A DNA stretch of 64,000 nucleotides from Anisus vortex (lineage: Eukaryota > Mollusca > Gastropoda > Planorbidae): the NCBI GenBank assembly GCA_949126835.1, contig OX421505.1, forward strand, positions 10,387,283 to 10,451,282. Reading direction: 5' to 3'. Below, piece after piece: positions 12,568-24,440 of the stretch. The position numbers and the translations under genes were made by a program. Numbering within the stretch: the first letter of the stretch is position 1; each line of letters opens with the position of its first letter. Under the pieces are notes generated by a model that ran no database searches, was not told the origin of the DNA, and was given only the letters and a program-made list of their open reading frames with translations.

Positions 12568-12606
12568 TATGCCTAATATTTCAAAGGTTATAATATTAGG
12601 CATATT
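12566..12606. repeat. Perfect 15-bp inverted repeat (hairpin)
   Basis: AATATGCCTAATATT and AATATTAGGCATATT around an 11-base spacer, immediately at the right edge of TIR element copy A. Confidence 0.9.
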
Positions 12607-12812
12607 GTTTATTTTTACCTGTAAGCCACCCCTACCCTACCTCACACATCATTGACCTTGGCTCGAGTAATAAAATACCCCCCTCCCCCATAGATTATGC
12701 TGACATACGTTGTTTTGACCTGCATTAACAAATCATCTTGGAGGTCGCGTGCGACTGAAAATTGTTCTGCGAGCATAGTGCGTGCCTTAGGTTGCTGACC
12801 CCTGGTATAGAT

Positions 12813-15800
12813 AGTAATTTATTATGACTAATAACACCAATATGTTTTCTCATAGTCTCTGCAGTGTTTAGTGCACATTTTCTTCTGCATTCTGAAAATT
12901 TGGGTACTTTATACACCAAAGCATATTTAATGCATGTATTATGTATTGTTGCACTTAAGGTTATTGGTGTTTTTGCATAGCGACAAGTTAGCTACTTTTT
13001 ATTGACCAGTGAAGTTAAACTTATTATTGTACAAGTTCAAGCATTAAATCTTTCTTTAACATTCATCGAATGGCTTGAGTGTATCATTTCATCGTGAAAA
13101 AGATCCTCGACAGATGACTGAAGTCCCGGATTTGTAACAGAACAAACACAGGTTTTGCTTATCCATAAACAAAAAAGGCCGATTCAAATTCAAATCGTAT
13201 AGTCCAACATTTATTTACATTAAAAAAATATATAAACATTTGCATATAAAAATATATAAAAAAAACATGGATTATTATTTTACTTCTCATGGACTTAACA
13301 TGTATCCAAAACAGCTCTGAGGGGGGAGGGGGAGGGGGAAGGGAGATAACACCAACAAACATCATGAGACTGAATTATTTATCAAATAGAAATCTGGTAA
13401 AAAAAAACAGAACATTTCATTACAATAGAAACAAGCAAATTAATCCACTACGCACTTTCAAACATTAACAAAATGTGATATAGAAAGAAAAAAAAACCAT
13501 AAAAAGAAATAAATTTCTGGCATTCTTGGGGGCATTATTTATTTAAAGTATAACTGGTGCGTTTGAACTGAAGGATGTGGTTTTTAAAGATTATTCTGAC
13601 AATTCACATTTAGTTGTTTTTTTTTACAAAATTTTTACATTTTTTGTTCTGTTCGTGTGATGATTCAATTTTTTTACATTTTAAACAACCAAACTTGATG
13701 ATGAACAATTTTTTATTTTAAAAGTCCAAACATGTTTGTTTATAAATGAGCATTTTTTCACATCAAAGAAAATATTACAACTAAAAGTTTTTTTTATGGC
13801 ACACTAGAGTTGAGAGAGAAAGATTTATAGATAATTTACAGTTTTATAAAAACAGTCAACAAGCAGGACTAGAGAACGGTGAAATGAAGACCAAACAAAA
13901 AAAATCTAGATAAATAGATATGTCTCTGGCTCACATTTGCCACTTCAAAAATTAAACAAAAACATTTTCAGTAAATTTGGTAAAAGTTTCAAAAAAAAGG
14001 TGGACCAATGTTAGATCCCCCAGTTCTCTAAGGGTACAGTCAACAAGACATCAGTAACAGCCGCTATGACGTTTTAGGAACAATAAACCATAAACAAGCA
14101 GTACTTTGAACACAGTTCAGCCTCTTCCATTTCATAAGTCATAACTCCAGATGTCACAGACAGAATTTCATTTCTTTTTTTCGCTGTACAAAATATGCTA
14201 AAGAATTGCATTCAATCACAATTAAGAATATAAAAAAACACCATGCACACCATGCACACCATTTAAACAGATTTGGGGGCTCAGCCAAGATACAGCCGTG
14301 TAAATAATGCAAACAGAAAGTAGAATCACAAAAAAATAAGTTTAAGTTTTTGTTGCTAACTAAACATTTTTTTTCAACTGTTGCCAACTTCACAGCCTGT
14401 ATTTACTTGTCGGCTATAAACAAGTGGGGGAAAAATTTCCTATATGAGTGTTTCCAAAGTACCATGCCGTGACCTGATTCCGGCCCACAAAAAGCAATAT
14501 TGCCAGGTCGCATAAAGAAGACAAGTTGAGTGAAAATGTATACGTTATGCTACTCATAGACTGGTCTATGTGGTATAAAAAAAATAGTTGGTAACGGATG
14601 TAAAAGTATACAAATAACTATGGTAGGTCAGGAACAGTTTAGGGAACACTGTTGTATAACTATGATTTTTCTATTGCTTTAGTCACAAACTTTTTTCAAC
14701 ACAAAGTCAAGGCAGCTAACAATTTCTATTTCTAAATCTTCTGACATGCTCAGCCAGGAGAAATCCATAGCTCTGGGTAATGAAAAAACTTATCAGGGTG
14801 ATTGTGTGGCCCCGTCAAACTTTTTATATTCTTCATCTGATGCAGCCTGAACTTATCACACATGTTGTGGGCACTCGCTTATGTAAAGAAGAACACTTGT
14901 CATATGTTTATCCCGAAACTCCTCCATGATTTCATTTGACAACAGAAATGGATCTCATCCGATCCCATACCATTTAGTTTTCATGCAATTTTTGTTTTTT
15001 TAACAAATGCAAACACACACAAAAATATTAAATATTTAAAAATATACAACCCTGTGTTATATAAATTTAGTTTCACAAATGGATGAACCAAGATGATGAT
15101 ATGATGAACTAATTTGATCGATGGAACAACATAAAATGTAGAGTTAAAGATCTGATAACCTTTCTTCCATTCAATACTTGTCGTTGTTCTTCTTTTTGGC
15201 TTCCAATGGAAGCAATGAAAAAGTGATGAATGACTCAACAGTCAATCAGACCGAAAAAATTGTTCATAAGATGAATGAAGCCGATTGGTTCAATGAAAAT
15301 ATGGAGATAAAAAAATGAACATGTTCCAGCTCACAGGAGTTATAAGTTACATAAAACATTATATAAATATTTTTATGAAGAAATAACTGAATACCTTGGT
15401 TGTTGTTCATTTGTTGTTTTAAACAAGATTTAAATAAATTGTTGTTTATCCAATCACAAAAAAACATATTTAAGGTGGGTAACAGAAAAAAAAAACTCTC
15501 TGGAGCGAAAAAAACACGTCAAAAGCTTGTCTCTGCTCAGCTAATCAACAACTCACCTGCACATTGAAACGCAATTATACGACAGTTAGACAAAAAATTA
15601 ACACATTCTTGCTCACTGTTCCTGTGGACACACACTTATACACGTTTACACATGGGCACACTGATAATAGTGTCTTTACTGGACATTGACACTCTGAGTG
15701 AGCTTGAGTCAGGCGGAGGGGGGCTCAAAAGAACAAATTAATAGCAAACAGTGGGTGTACAAAGTTGAAACGGCTGCCAGGGGCCGAGCAATGGAAATCT

Positions 15801-15858
15801 GCCAAGCAAACAGATGAAACCTAATGTGGATCCACAAACATTTTTGTTAAAAGACGTC
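12813..15858. other. Downstream flank of the Rab32-like gene, no gene seen
   Basis: AT-rich. May contain the 3' UTR and poly(A) site of the Rab32-like gene; many candidate AATAAA on the minus strand and none decisive. Confidence 0.5.
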
Positions 15859-16215
15859 AAAGTTACAACTAAATTAAAGAATGCTATGTGGTAGAGCTGT
15901 GGGCCCACCAAAGTTACAACTAAATTAAAGAATGCTATGTGGTAGAGCTGTGGGCCCACCAAAGTTACAACCAAATTAAAGAATGCTACATGGTAGAGCT
16001 GTGGGCCCACCAAAGTTACAACCAAATTAAAGAATGCTATGTGGGAGAGCAGTGGGCCCACCAAAGTTACAACCAAATTAAAGAATGCTATGTGGGAGAG
16101 CAGTGGGCCCACCAAAGTTACAACCAAATTAAAGAATGCTATGTGCTAGAGCTGTGGGCCCACCACAGTTACAACTAAATTAAAGAATGCTATGTGGGAG
16201 AGCTGTGGGCCCATC
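15859..16215 (-). repeat. 51-bp tandem repeat, 7 copies, downstream of Rab32-like stop
   Basis: Seven near-identical 51-bp units, each containing AATTAAAGAATGCTATGTG and GTGGGCCCACC (a GGGCCC palindrome). As 51 is a multiple of 3, several frames stay open and give artefactual ORFs. Possibly within the 3' UTR of the Rab32-like transcript. Confidence 0.92.
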
Positions 16216-16641
16216 AAGTTTTCTTTTAACTGCCCCAACAAATAATACTATATGAGATGCCAAAAAAAAATGCAATGGATATATCAGTTGGTTTAAATTT
16301 CAAGTTAGTGAGTCATTATACTTTTTTTAAAATTGTTGTTAATCTTTTTTTTTTTAAGTTTGTGGACAACCACTACAGCCCAACAGCCAACTTTGCCCAA
16401 CCCTCTATAGATGACCACTTACAAGTTTTTTGAAAAACATAAATAATAAAAACAATACAGAAAACCAAAAAAAAATCAGTCAAAAACAAATTTGGTCATG
16501 AAAAAAATTAATCTGTTTCACGAGAGGCAAAGTATTTTAACATACACACAAAATTCTCTGCTTGGGTTGGGTGGATGGAATCGATGGAGTCCCAAGCAGT
16601 CAAGGCCAATGTGGGAAAATTTCTACCGGGGTCTTTCTCTA

Positions 16642-16755
16642 TCAACAGCAGGACTTCTTCTCTGAAGGGTTGGAGAGATTGTTTCCGTCCAGCACCAGGT
16701 TGTCACGGTCCCGGTCGTCATCCCCGAGCTTGTTGGCCCTGTCCTTCTCTAATAT
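16642..16755 (-). CDS. Rab32: Rab32-like exon 5 (hypervariable tail, CC prenylation site)
   Basis: 114 nt including the TGA at 16642-16644. Encodes ILEKDRANKL followed by an Asp/Arg-rich hypervariable tail ending KKSCC. Two terminal cysteines are the usual Rab double-geranylgeranylation signal. Confidence 0.93.
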   Translation of the reverse strand: MLEKDRANKLGDDDRDRDNLVLDGNNLSNPSEKKSCC

Positions 16756-19700
16756 CTGTAAACGGTGACACACATAAAGGCTCAAGTTTAGAGAGATGGT
16801 GTCAGCACATACGCCAGAATATGACCAAAAAAATACAATGTAACCTTTAACCCTTTTATGGGGTCATAGTGGCGGAGGGCAGCACATTCTGCTGTTGCAC
16901 CGAAGTTCCTGGGTTCAGGGCCTTCACGAGCCTATATAACGCCCCAGACTATATTTGCCGCTCCCTAGAAGTGTCGCCCCCGGTCATATGCCCCCTCTGC
17001 CCCCCCCCCCCCCACACTTTTTGTGAGGGCACTGCCTGTCTTCAAATTCTGGTAACGGTTAGGTATTGTTCCTGTTTCTGGAGGGTGTCTCTGAGTCTGC
17101 CAAGCACTAATGGGTACCTGACATCAGTTGGGGCAAATGAAAAGGTGAATGGCTACACAATCCCCTAATACACCGTGACCACAGAAACTGAAGAACATTG
17201 CTTTCACAGACCTTATGGATCGATTAGGACAGGCAGCATAACTTGACTACTTTTTACTATCTAGCTCTTTTATAAGCCAGGGGTTATTAACTGATATTGG
17301 TTAAAGTTTCTTAGTGGAAGCCAGCAGAATCTTCTGAAGGCCAACTGACCCACTTCCAGTCATCCTATCAAGCTGAAACTTGGCACGTTGACTTTGTGCT
17401 GATGACAACACATTTTAATCAAATCTTCATTCCCACCACCCCATAAATCTAAAGGAAATAATGAAGAAAATAGTTTCAGGGTAAATTCAACAAAAACTTT
17501 GACCCAAAAATAAATAAATGCAAACCTAAATTGTTTTATACACAAAAAAAAACTTTTATAAAATTTTTGAGGGGTTGTTTAATTTCAGGCAGTTTTGATT
17601 GTGGGGCGGGTAATGATGACTTATAAAACTTGAATAGTCTAACAAACCTTTGTGACTAAAAACCTGGCCGCCTCATCAATGTTGATGTTTTCCTTAGCAG
17701 ACGTCTCGTACCAGCCAATGAAACCTTTCTCCTTGCAGAACTCGTCCATCTGAGATGCATTGTTTACTAATCCTTCCTTAGCCTGGTCACACTGTTAGAC
17801 GCAAAGTGAAAGAGAAAAAAATTGGACTCAATACCGTCAACAACACGAAACCCTGACACAAAACACTACAATGCGGTATGGCAGTGGTTCCCAAACTTTT
17901 CCCAACTCTAACACCCTTTTTGAAGTAAGGTTTTCCCCTTGTTGATTTGCCTATGTCCAGCGGTTAGATCACCGGACTGTCAACCAAAAACCAACTGACA
18001 GGTCGCGGGTTCTATCCCTGCCACCGACGGATCCCTGTCGCCCTGCAGGAGTTTTGGGCCCAGTGGACGTAATAATCTTCTATCTAGAAGGAACGTCTGT
18101 AAACTTATAAGATGTCACAGACTTTAGATTTCACAAGTATTGAAAAAGAAAAGAATAATTATGAAAGTCTTTGCATTATTCCCCTGATAAACATTTCTAT
18201 TTCTGTTGCATCTACCCTGGGGCACTGCTGGGCACACTTTCGGGAACCACTCTGACACAGGAAGTTATTTGCTGTTGGGAAATTGATTGTGTATGCACTA
18301 CAAAGAATCCACACCTTAATTCATCTAAATGACGAGAAATAACTTTCTAGGCAATTGAATAATATAATTGTTAGTTAAAAACAAATTTGCTAACAGTGCA
18401 CCATGGACCTGAACAGCATCCCAGCTCATTTAAGTTCACTGCGAAACACTTTGCTATTTGCATGTTTCGGCTAAAGGGCTTTTTCAAGCGCCAAGAATTT
18501 CTGTAATAATCAAATGGATAACCCTCAAGCCTAATTTCACTCACTATAGTGAACCCTCGCTAAGTTGCGGCTCAACATTTGCGGATTCACGACTTCGCTG
18601 ATTTTTTCATTAAATTTTCCGGAAATTTTAAAAATAGTCACAATATTTGTGCCTGTGTTCTGTATGTACATGTTGTAGATATCTGTACATTACATATAGT
18701 GTCCCTACTTCGTGGATTTCATTTATCGCGGCCGGTCTCAGAATGTATCTACCACGATAAACATGATTTCACTGTATTATATTTCACTTAGTGGACTTTA
18801 ACTTTCCAAGCCAATTAGGCTGTTCACTAATTTCTACTTAACCTGCTGATCACACAGCTCATGCCAGTCCCTGATCATAAAATTGCCTGATTGTCTTAAC
18901 AAACACCTCTCTCTATAAAAGGTAAATACTAATTTCGCTTTCTGTAAATAATGATTCCGGCCTCAGCCCATGGCTGCCGGGCCGTACGACTCACTTTGTT
19001 GGCCAATAAGACACAAGGGACGGGGGTGTTGTCAGAGAGCTGGACCTTGTTGTCCAGGTCACTCTTCCACTTGGTGACTGCCTCAAACGTGGACGCCCGT
19101 GTGACGTCGAAGACGACAAACGCCCCCACAGCCTCCTTGTAGTAGACTCTCGTCATGTTGCCGAACCTTTCCTGACCTGCATAAGAATGAGAAATAGTGT
19201 TAGTCACAGCTGGACATATCTGGACTAGTGGTAGCACATTCTGATTGCTATGCTACATGAAGTCTATTAGGATGATTCTTCATACTCGAGTTAAAAGAAG
19301 ATAGCAAGACATCAGAAAATCAACTTTGCCCCCCCCCCCCCCCTCCTTCCAAGGCAAATGCTGCTCATGACTGTTTTGACTTAGACATATCGTCCCATAA
19401 TCCTACATTATGAAAATTCAATGATCTAAAGAAGGCGCCGGCAAACTTTTGATGAAAGTGTGCCAATGTAGTATTTCTAATTCATTCAGCTTGCCAACAG
19501 TCTAAGAAACCAGCTTGCTCTTTTCTTGTAAACGAGACTTGAATTGACTTTTTGTGCTTCTTTTGCGAGCCATTAAAAATTTCTCCAAGTGCCTTGGGTT
19601 GCCGACCCGTGCTCAAAAGTGTCAAGGATGTGTACTTTTACAACAGGCGGTAAAACTAGTCATTCCCACCTACCAGCTATATCCCACAACTGCAGCCTGA

Positions 19701-21351
19701 TCAAAGTGTCAGCATCCCAGTTCAAGACTTTCAGGGCAAAGTCAACACCAATCTGAAAAAAAGGTTGTAACAAAATGTAATTTTCAAAACTGCAATTATA
19801 TATAGAAGAAAAAAAAAAGTTTAACAAAAAAAAAAACTGAATTTAAACAATTCTGTTATAGCCTTAGATAAAATATTATGAGTAATTCAGAGTAATATTG
19901 ACTCCATATATTGGTTACCATTGGAATTCAATATCAGTTACCATCAGCTGGGTGTAGTCTAAAAAAAAACACATTTACTTTTCTTTATTTACCATTGGGG
20001 GCAAAGTGGTCAAGCGGAAGCACATTAGTGTAGTGTTCAGAAGGTCCTGGGTTCAAATCCTGCTGAAGGCTAGGATTTGTCCCTGTGTCTGGAGGAGGGT
20101 GTCCCTCAGTCTACCCAGCCTTGATGACAGGGCAAAGTAAAAATGGCAGGGCAATGTGTTGGCCACACAATTTCCTAGTATGCTGTGGCCAAAGAAACTG
20201 GTCCCATGAATCAATTTGGTCCAACTGGATTACTCAACCTGCTTTACATGTTTACCATTGAGTGTGTTGTTGGCCGTTGTGGCTTGTGACTACTGATTAT
20301 CAACCGGGTGCTTTAATCCAACCAAGACAATTAATTACTTTATCCAGCCCACACAAAAAAACAACAAAACCCCATTCTCAATCAGACAGCAATTAATTCT
20401 TTATCAAAGGCCAATTGAACTGGAACAGCTAAACTAACGTCCTGGCTACGGAGGGACAACTGCTGTCCTACTCTCACTTATTTCTTCTCACAATGTGGCA
20501 AGTCTGCTGGTGGCCATTTTTTTCTAATAGCATCAAGTATATTAGTAATTATAAGTAGTTAAATAATGAAACAACTGGAGTTTAGTCATTTGACATTGTT
20601 TATTGTTAATCTTCATTATATCTCTATAGAGTATATAGTATTATTTCAGCGTTACAAGTATATAGTATTATAAGTAAGTAAGAAAAGTACCCTTTGGACC
20701 CAATTGATCATAATATCATCAATATATAAAATTACCCTGAGTTTGTTTATAAATATATGTTTATATGTTTGTTCTCTATAGACGCCTAGGCTGTTTAACC
20801 AATCAGCACAAAAGTTAAATACATAAAAAGGAAACGTCCCCCAAAATAAATTTTTATTATATAAACAATATAGCTTAATTTGTTAATTTATTTTTTAAAT
20901 AAATATAGGCCTATTACTAATCATGCTAAGGTTTTAAACAGAGTGCCATATCATTCAGAATGATCGCCCTTTACGGGCGACAGTAAATAAAAATAAAAAA
21001 TAATTACCAAAACAAACGTTCTCACTAAAGTTTTTATTGTCATATTGTTTGTTATTTTTTCTTTCTCTTTTAACAAAAACAAAATTTGTTTCTCCTTCAT
21101 TTTGAAGGGCATAACTCCTTATAAGAACGTTAAAATTATAAAAATGTAAAGTAATTAAAATTACTGAGTATTTCCAATGCACTTACTGTTGCCCTGTAGT
21201 GCTGTGAAAAAAACTGGTGGACATATCTCTTGATGATGCTGGTCTTCCCTGTGCCCAGTTCTCCGATCACCAGAATCTTGTACAAGTGTTCCTTTTTATC
21301 TCCACCGCCAGCCTTCAAGATAGAAGAGAGAAACTTTGTTTTTTTCTCCAT
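16642..21351 (-). CDS. Rab32: Rab32/Rab38-like small GTPase, complete five-exon gene
   Basis: Spliced minus-strand CDS: 21351-21187, 19752-19674, 19176-18995, 17791-17648, 16755-16642; 684 nt, 227 aa plus stop. All introns are GT-AG and the phases join without a break. Seen in the product: P-loop GELGTGKT (30-37), switch I Thr55, WDIAGQE (78-84), NKCD (141-144), ETSAKEN (171-177) and a C-terminal CC (226-227) for geranylgeranylation. Isoleucine in WDIAGQE, where most Rabs have threonine, is the Rab32/38 hallmark, and GNMTRVYY follows it. Length fits Rab32 (about 225 aa) better than Rab38 (about 211). Known role of the family: membrane-bound switch in biogenesis of lysosome-related organelles and in mitochondrial/AKAP contacts; the role here is inferred by homology. 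The start is the only in-frame Met before the conserved core. Promoter and poly(A) site could not be placed. Confidence 0.95.
16868..17200 (+). mobile_element. tRNA-derived SINE, family 2, with insert, in Rab32-like intron 4 side
   Basis: GTGGCGGAGGGCAGCACATT, CCTGGGTTCAGGG, then after an interruption CTGGAGGGTGTCTCTGAGTC, GGGTACCTGACATCAGTTGG and CCGTGACCACAGAAACTG. Confidence 0.78.
17648..17791 (-). CDS. Rab32: Rab32-like exon 4
   Basis: 144 nt, phase 0 at both ends (acceptor CTAACAG, donor GTTTGT). Encodes CDQAKEGLVNN through FLVTK, including MDEFCKEKGFIGWYETSAKEN, the G5 region strongly typical of Rab32. Confidence 0.95.
17882..18253 (+). mobile_element. hAT-type MITE (CAGTGGTTCCC ends) in Rab32-like intron 3
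   Basis: CAGTGGTTCCCAAAC at the left and CGGGAACCACTCTG at the right. A tRNA-derived SINE copy is nested at 17951-18112. Target duplication not visible. Confidence 0.7.
17951..18112 (+). mobile_element. tRNA-derived SINE, family 1, best copy
   Basis: TCCAGCGGTTAGATCACCGG (box A region), GCGGGTTCTATCCCTGCC (box B region), GGAGTTTTGGGCCCAGTGGA, then CTAGAAGGAACGTCTGTAAA. Nested in a hAT-type MITE in Rab32-like intron 3. Confidence 0.82.
18547..18774. mobile_element. pogo/Tigger-like MITE in Rab32-like intron 3, 228 bp
   Basis: TAGTGAACCCTCGCTAAGTT at the left, GATAAACATGATTTCACTG at the right, TA on both sides. TIRs pair AGTGAA with TTCACT. Confidence 0.75.
18995..19176 (-). CDS. Rab32: Rab32-like exon 3
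   Basis: 182 nt from acceptor ATGCAG to donor GTGAGT. Encodes GQERFGNMTRVYYKEAVGAF through LLANK, that is switch II, the G-domain core and the first half of the NKxD guanine-specificity motif. The NKCD motif is completed by the first two codons of exon 4. Confidence 0.95.
19430..19611 (+). mobile_element. hAT-type MITE copy in Rab32-like intron 2
   Basis: Shares GTGCCAA and ATTTCTAATTCATTCAGC and ends GGGTTGCCGACCC with the 3040 copy. Left terminus is decayed and no clean target duplication is seen. Confidence 0.75.
19674..19752 (-). CDS. Rab32: Rab32-like exon 2
   Basis: 79 nt between a TTTTTTTCAG acceptor and a GTAGGT donor. Encodes IGVDFALKVLNW through WDIA and the first base of Gly82. 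It holds the Rab-family IGVDF motif and the interswitch strands. Confidence 0.94.
20001..20203 (+). mobile_element. tRNA-derived SINE, family 2, in Rab32-like intron 1
   Basis: GTGGTCAAGCGGAAGCACAT, CCTGGGTTCAAATCCTGC, GAGGGTGTCCCTCAGTCTAC, GCTGTGGCCAAAGAAACTGG. Confidence 0.82.
21187..21351 (-). CDS. Rab32: Rab32-like exon 1 (start codon, P-loop, switch I)
   Basis: Encodes residues 1-55: a basic/Gly-rich N-terminal extension, then the P-loop and the RYVHQ..HYRAT effector stretch. The donor GTAAGT follows directly after the Thr55 codon, so the intron is phase 0. If read through, the frame runs into unrelated sequence, which marks the splice. Confidence 0.95.
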
Positions 21352-22956
21352 GATTATACATCACAAAAGTTTAAGCAGCTTTTACCAACAAAAAAAAATA
21401 AAAAAGTTTTTTTTAGTTAGCAGATAATTGTTGACACAGATATTGTTTTTGTTTTGGTGCCAAAAACGAAAATCTTACATTTAAAGTTTTTTACAATCAT
21501 TAAAATTGCTCTAAAAAAAATAATTTATGAACCATTTTTGCTGTTAAAAAACATACAACCTCGATACAAATTTCTATTATTTGTATCTTAAAAGGATATA
21601 TGACAATGACTAAATGCTGAAATAATTCATGCAGAAAACCATATTGTTTATTCTTTCAAATACTTTGTTGAGCCTGAATTTTTTTGAAGAAAAACAATTG
21701 TAAAAAGGTAGGTTTCGTTCACATGCTATTCCACCCAAAAAAATCAGTTTATTAAAAGTCATTTAAAGAACATATCTTTCATTGATGGGATGAAACTCTT
21801 TAAATTTCAATTCAATGAAGCCGTCAGTTTACTAAATGTACATAGTGTTTTCTGTAGGTCTCAAATAAATTATAAATAGTATTGCGGAAATAGTTCAAAC
21901 AAATAATAGCCAACCACAATAACAAAAAGCAATATCAAAAATCATTTATTGTGGTTAATGCGTAGATAAAATAAATGAAAGAAAAATGAGGATAGGCCCA
22001 TATTTTTTTTACACCTAAATAGTATTTTTGTTTAAATCACCACATTCCATTGTAAACTTTTCCCCAACCCCCCACCCAGTGCACCCACCCACCCCCAGGG
22101 TCGACAATGCACTCCAATCTCCACATTAAGCTATACTCATATAGTAAGAACCACTGGTCACTCACGGGGGAGGGGGGGGAGTGTGACATATTAATTGTCA
22201 TGCTGTATTGGTCAGCATGCTGGATGCAGCCCACAACACTGACAATATTCACTTCCCCCCCTTCCCTTTCACAATGGTTCAGCAAGAGAGTGTGGGCAAG
22301 GATTCCCCCGTTGTGTCACGATCCTCACTGCACCTCGGACGATGAGCGCGAGGTGTCATTATACTTCCTATAGACACAAGGAAATCCTAATGACAGGAAA
22401 GGGGAAGAGGGGGGGGGGTGTTTATCAAAAGTTTCTCAGTTGCTCTCTTATTAAAGTACCCCACATGTTTTCAAATCAATGTCATTTGCATAATAATGTT
22501 CTTTTTAATATAGCACTGCCAAAAAACATGTCCTAATATAGCCTAAGTTCAGAGCATATTTAACACTGATCATACAGAGATTTAATTTTTTTGCAAGAAA
22601 TATTATTTGCCCCATCTCTCTTTATAAACTATTTAAACAGGATGCCGAATCGTCTAGTGATTTTGGGGGGGGGGGGGGGGGGTTTAAAGTAAAAAAAAAA
22701 AAAAAAACATGGCTTCATTATTTTTCAGAATGGTCACGTGTTTGAAAGGTTTTCTTTTGCAATAGGCTTAACAGAATTTTAAAAACCCTTATTGTTCAAA
22801 AAGCTTTGCAGACGTTTTGTGTGTAGTAAAAAAAAAAAAAAAACATTCCTAGGCTTAGTATTTCCGGTAGAATATCAAAACAAGGTTGTTGTACATTGCT
22901 GCACATAACATTACGCTGTAGCCCCGCTGTCATCCAACGGCTTGCTGTGGCGCCAA
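21352..22956. other. Upstream flank of the Rab32-like gene
   Basis: Should hold the 5' UTR and promoter. No TATA box or clear initiator can be asserted. Contains a poly(G)/poly(A) double run at about 22664-22708. Confidence 0.5.
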
Positions 22957-23537
22957 TTGACAAGCCTTAATTAGGTGTGACCTTTTGAACTGGGATGATC
23001 GTGAACTTCCGGTGAAATTTACTGCCATTTTCGTAAACAAAAACCATGCTTTTGGTGCTGTTTGACAATTGATTTCAACATCGCCAGCCCGTTTTGGTCT
23101 TTTAGAAATATACAACGGCTACAAGATTCGTTCTGAGGAATCCGTTTTTAACATCAAAAGTGAGTAGGGGATAATTAATACTCAAAGAGTTAGGCTAAGT
23201 GCAGCTTTTGTTTATAAAATCAGTTAGTCAAGAGTTGCGTCCTTGGTAATTAAAACAACACAATGCGGAGATTCATAAAAAAACAACACGAAAAGTCTTT
23301 TGCATCAAGCAATTAGTTTGAGATTATAAATAGGTGATTCTTCAAATCTGACATTCACAATCCATCGATTTCTTTTGGCGCCATCTTTTGGAAATGAAAT
23401 AAAATTTAATTCTCTACATATTTTCGTACAACCAGTAACGTAGCACACAGACATGTTTCAAAGAAAATGATCGAATAAGACCGGAAATGTTATTCTTTTT
23501 TACCTTTTATGCATGCATAATTGTTAAGACTTGTCAA
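22957..23537. mobile_element. TIR element, 581 bp (copy B, inverted)
   Basis: TTGACAAGCCTTAATTAGGT to GTTAAGACTTGTCAA. It aligns over its length with the reverse complement of 11965-12567. Flanks are not TA on both sides, so one edge may be altered. Confidence 0.82.
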
Positions 23538-23825
23538 TGAACCAAAATTTAAAAAATAATTTAAAAAAAAATAATGTAATAGTATTAGTAGGCCTTATGA
23601 CGTCAGAAGGACGCGATGTCAAACAAAATGGCGGGAGATTAGGTCGTCAAGAGCACGCGACTTCGTAATGATGATACAAAATGGCTGCACACTTAAGATT
23701 TAATAACCTAACATGAAATAAAAACTTTATATAAGATTTTTTTATCTAAATATTATGACATAATTTTAAAGAAATTAGACAAAACAACACACACACACAC
23801 AATGCAATGAAAGAAAAAAAAAAGG

Positions 23826-23970
23826 TGGTAACCGAAAGTCAATATCAGTTTCGGCCGAAACCGAAATAAAACAGAAAGCTAACTTTTTGGCTTCGGCCGA
23901 AAGCGAAACTACGCCGAAAGAAATCATTTGCCTACTTCCGGTGCCGAAACCGAATTTCGGTCGGCCTACT
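23826..23970 (+). mobile_element. Fragment of the CCGAAA-rich MITE family
   Basis: Shares GCTAACTTTTTGGCTTCGGC and the end TTTCGGTCGGCCTACTT with 6606-7113. The left part is missing. Confidence 0.75.
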
Positions 23971-24440
23971 TATATTGGGGCCCCACACAAATCGGGGACC
24001 CTTGACGTAACCATGTCAGTCCCACCGCCTGTGCCAGTGACATTATTTACAAAATAACATTTTTAAACAAATCTCTCTGAAATTCAGACATTTTGTGTGT
24101 TACAAACATCCGGTTTCGGCTACTTAACCGCATGATTGTACGGCATGAGGAGAGTAAACACCTACCTAAATACACGGGGGCGGTGAGAATAGAGCTTGAG
24201 TGGATTGTGCTTTTAGCCGAATGCAGTTTAATAGAAACACACACGCACGTGATAAATATAAACTGGGCGCTCACAATGGGTGTACGGTGTAGATTCTGTA
24301 GAATTGTCACGCGTAAATATTATTTGAAAAAAAGGTCAAAAGTAGGATAACGGCACATGGGAGGTTTCCAAAAGTGTGCACCGTGTACAAACAATTTCAT
24401 AAATTTTTTTTTTTTCGTTACAATAAAATGCGATCTATGG

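Larger units (their letters stand above)
8605..12804 (+). mobile_element. Composite hAT-type element (CAGGGGTCGGCAACC ends) with nested insertions
   Basis: Left end CAGGGGTCGGCAACC at 8605. A right end ending in CCCCTG is at 12804. Flanks GTATAGTT and GTATAGAT differ at one base of eight. A second right end lies at 11694-11765, split from its left part by the ZMYM1-like hAT. A TA-flanked TIR element lies at 11965-12567. Whether this is one element with a duplicated end or two overlapping copies is not settled. Confidence 0.55.

Noticed and set aside
15738..16178. Repetitive protein with a 17-residue period
   Set aside because: An artefact of the 51-bp tandem repeat, open in more than one frame on both strands.
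15859..16215. CRISPR-like array
   Set aside because: Units are contiguous 51-bp copies with no unique spacers, in a eukaryotic genome.
24093..24350. 85-87-codon frames on both strands with Cys residues
   Set aside because: No family match I can defend, no splice context, and overlapping antisense frames of equal length.
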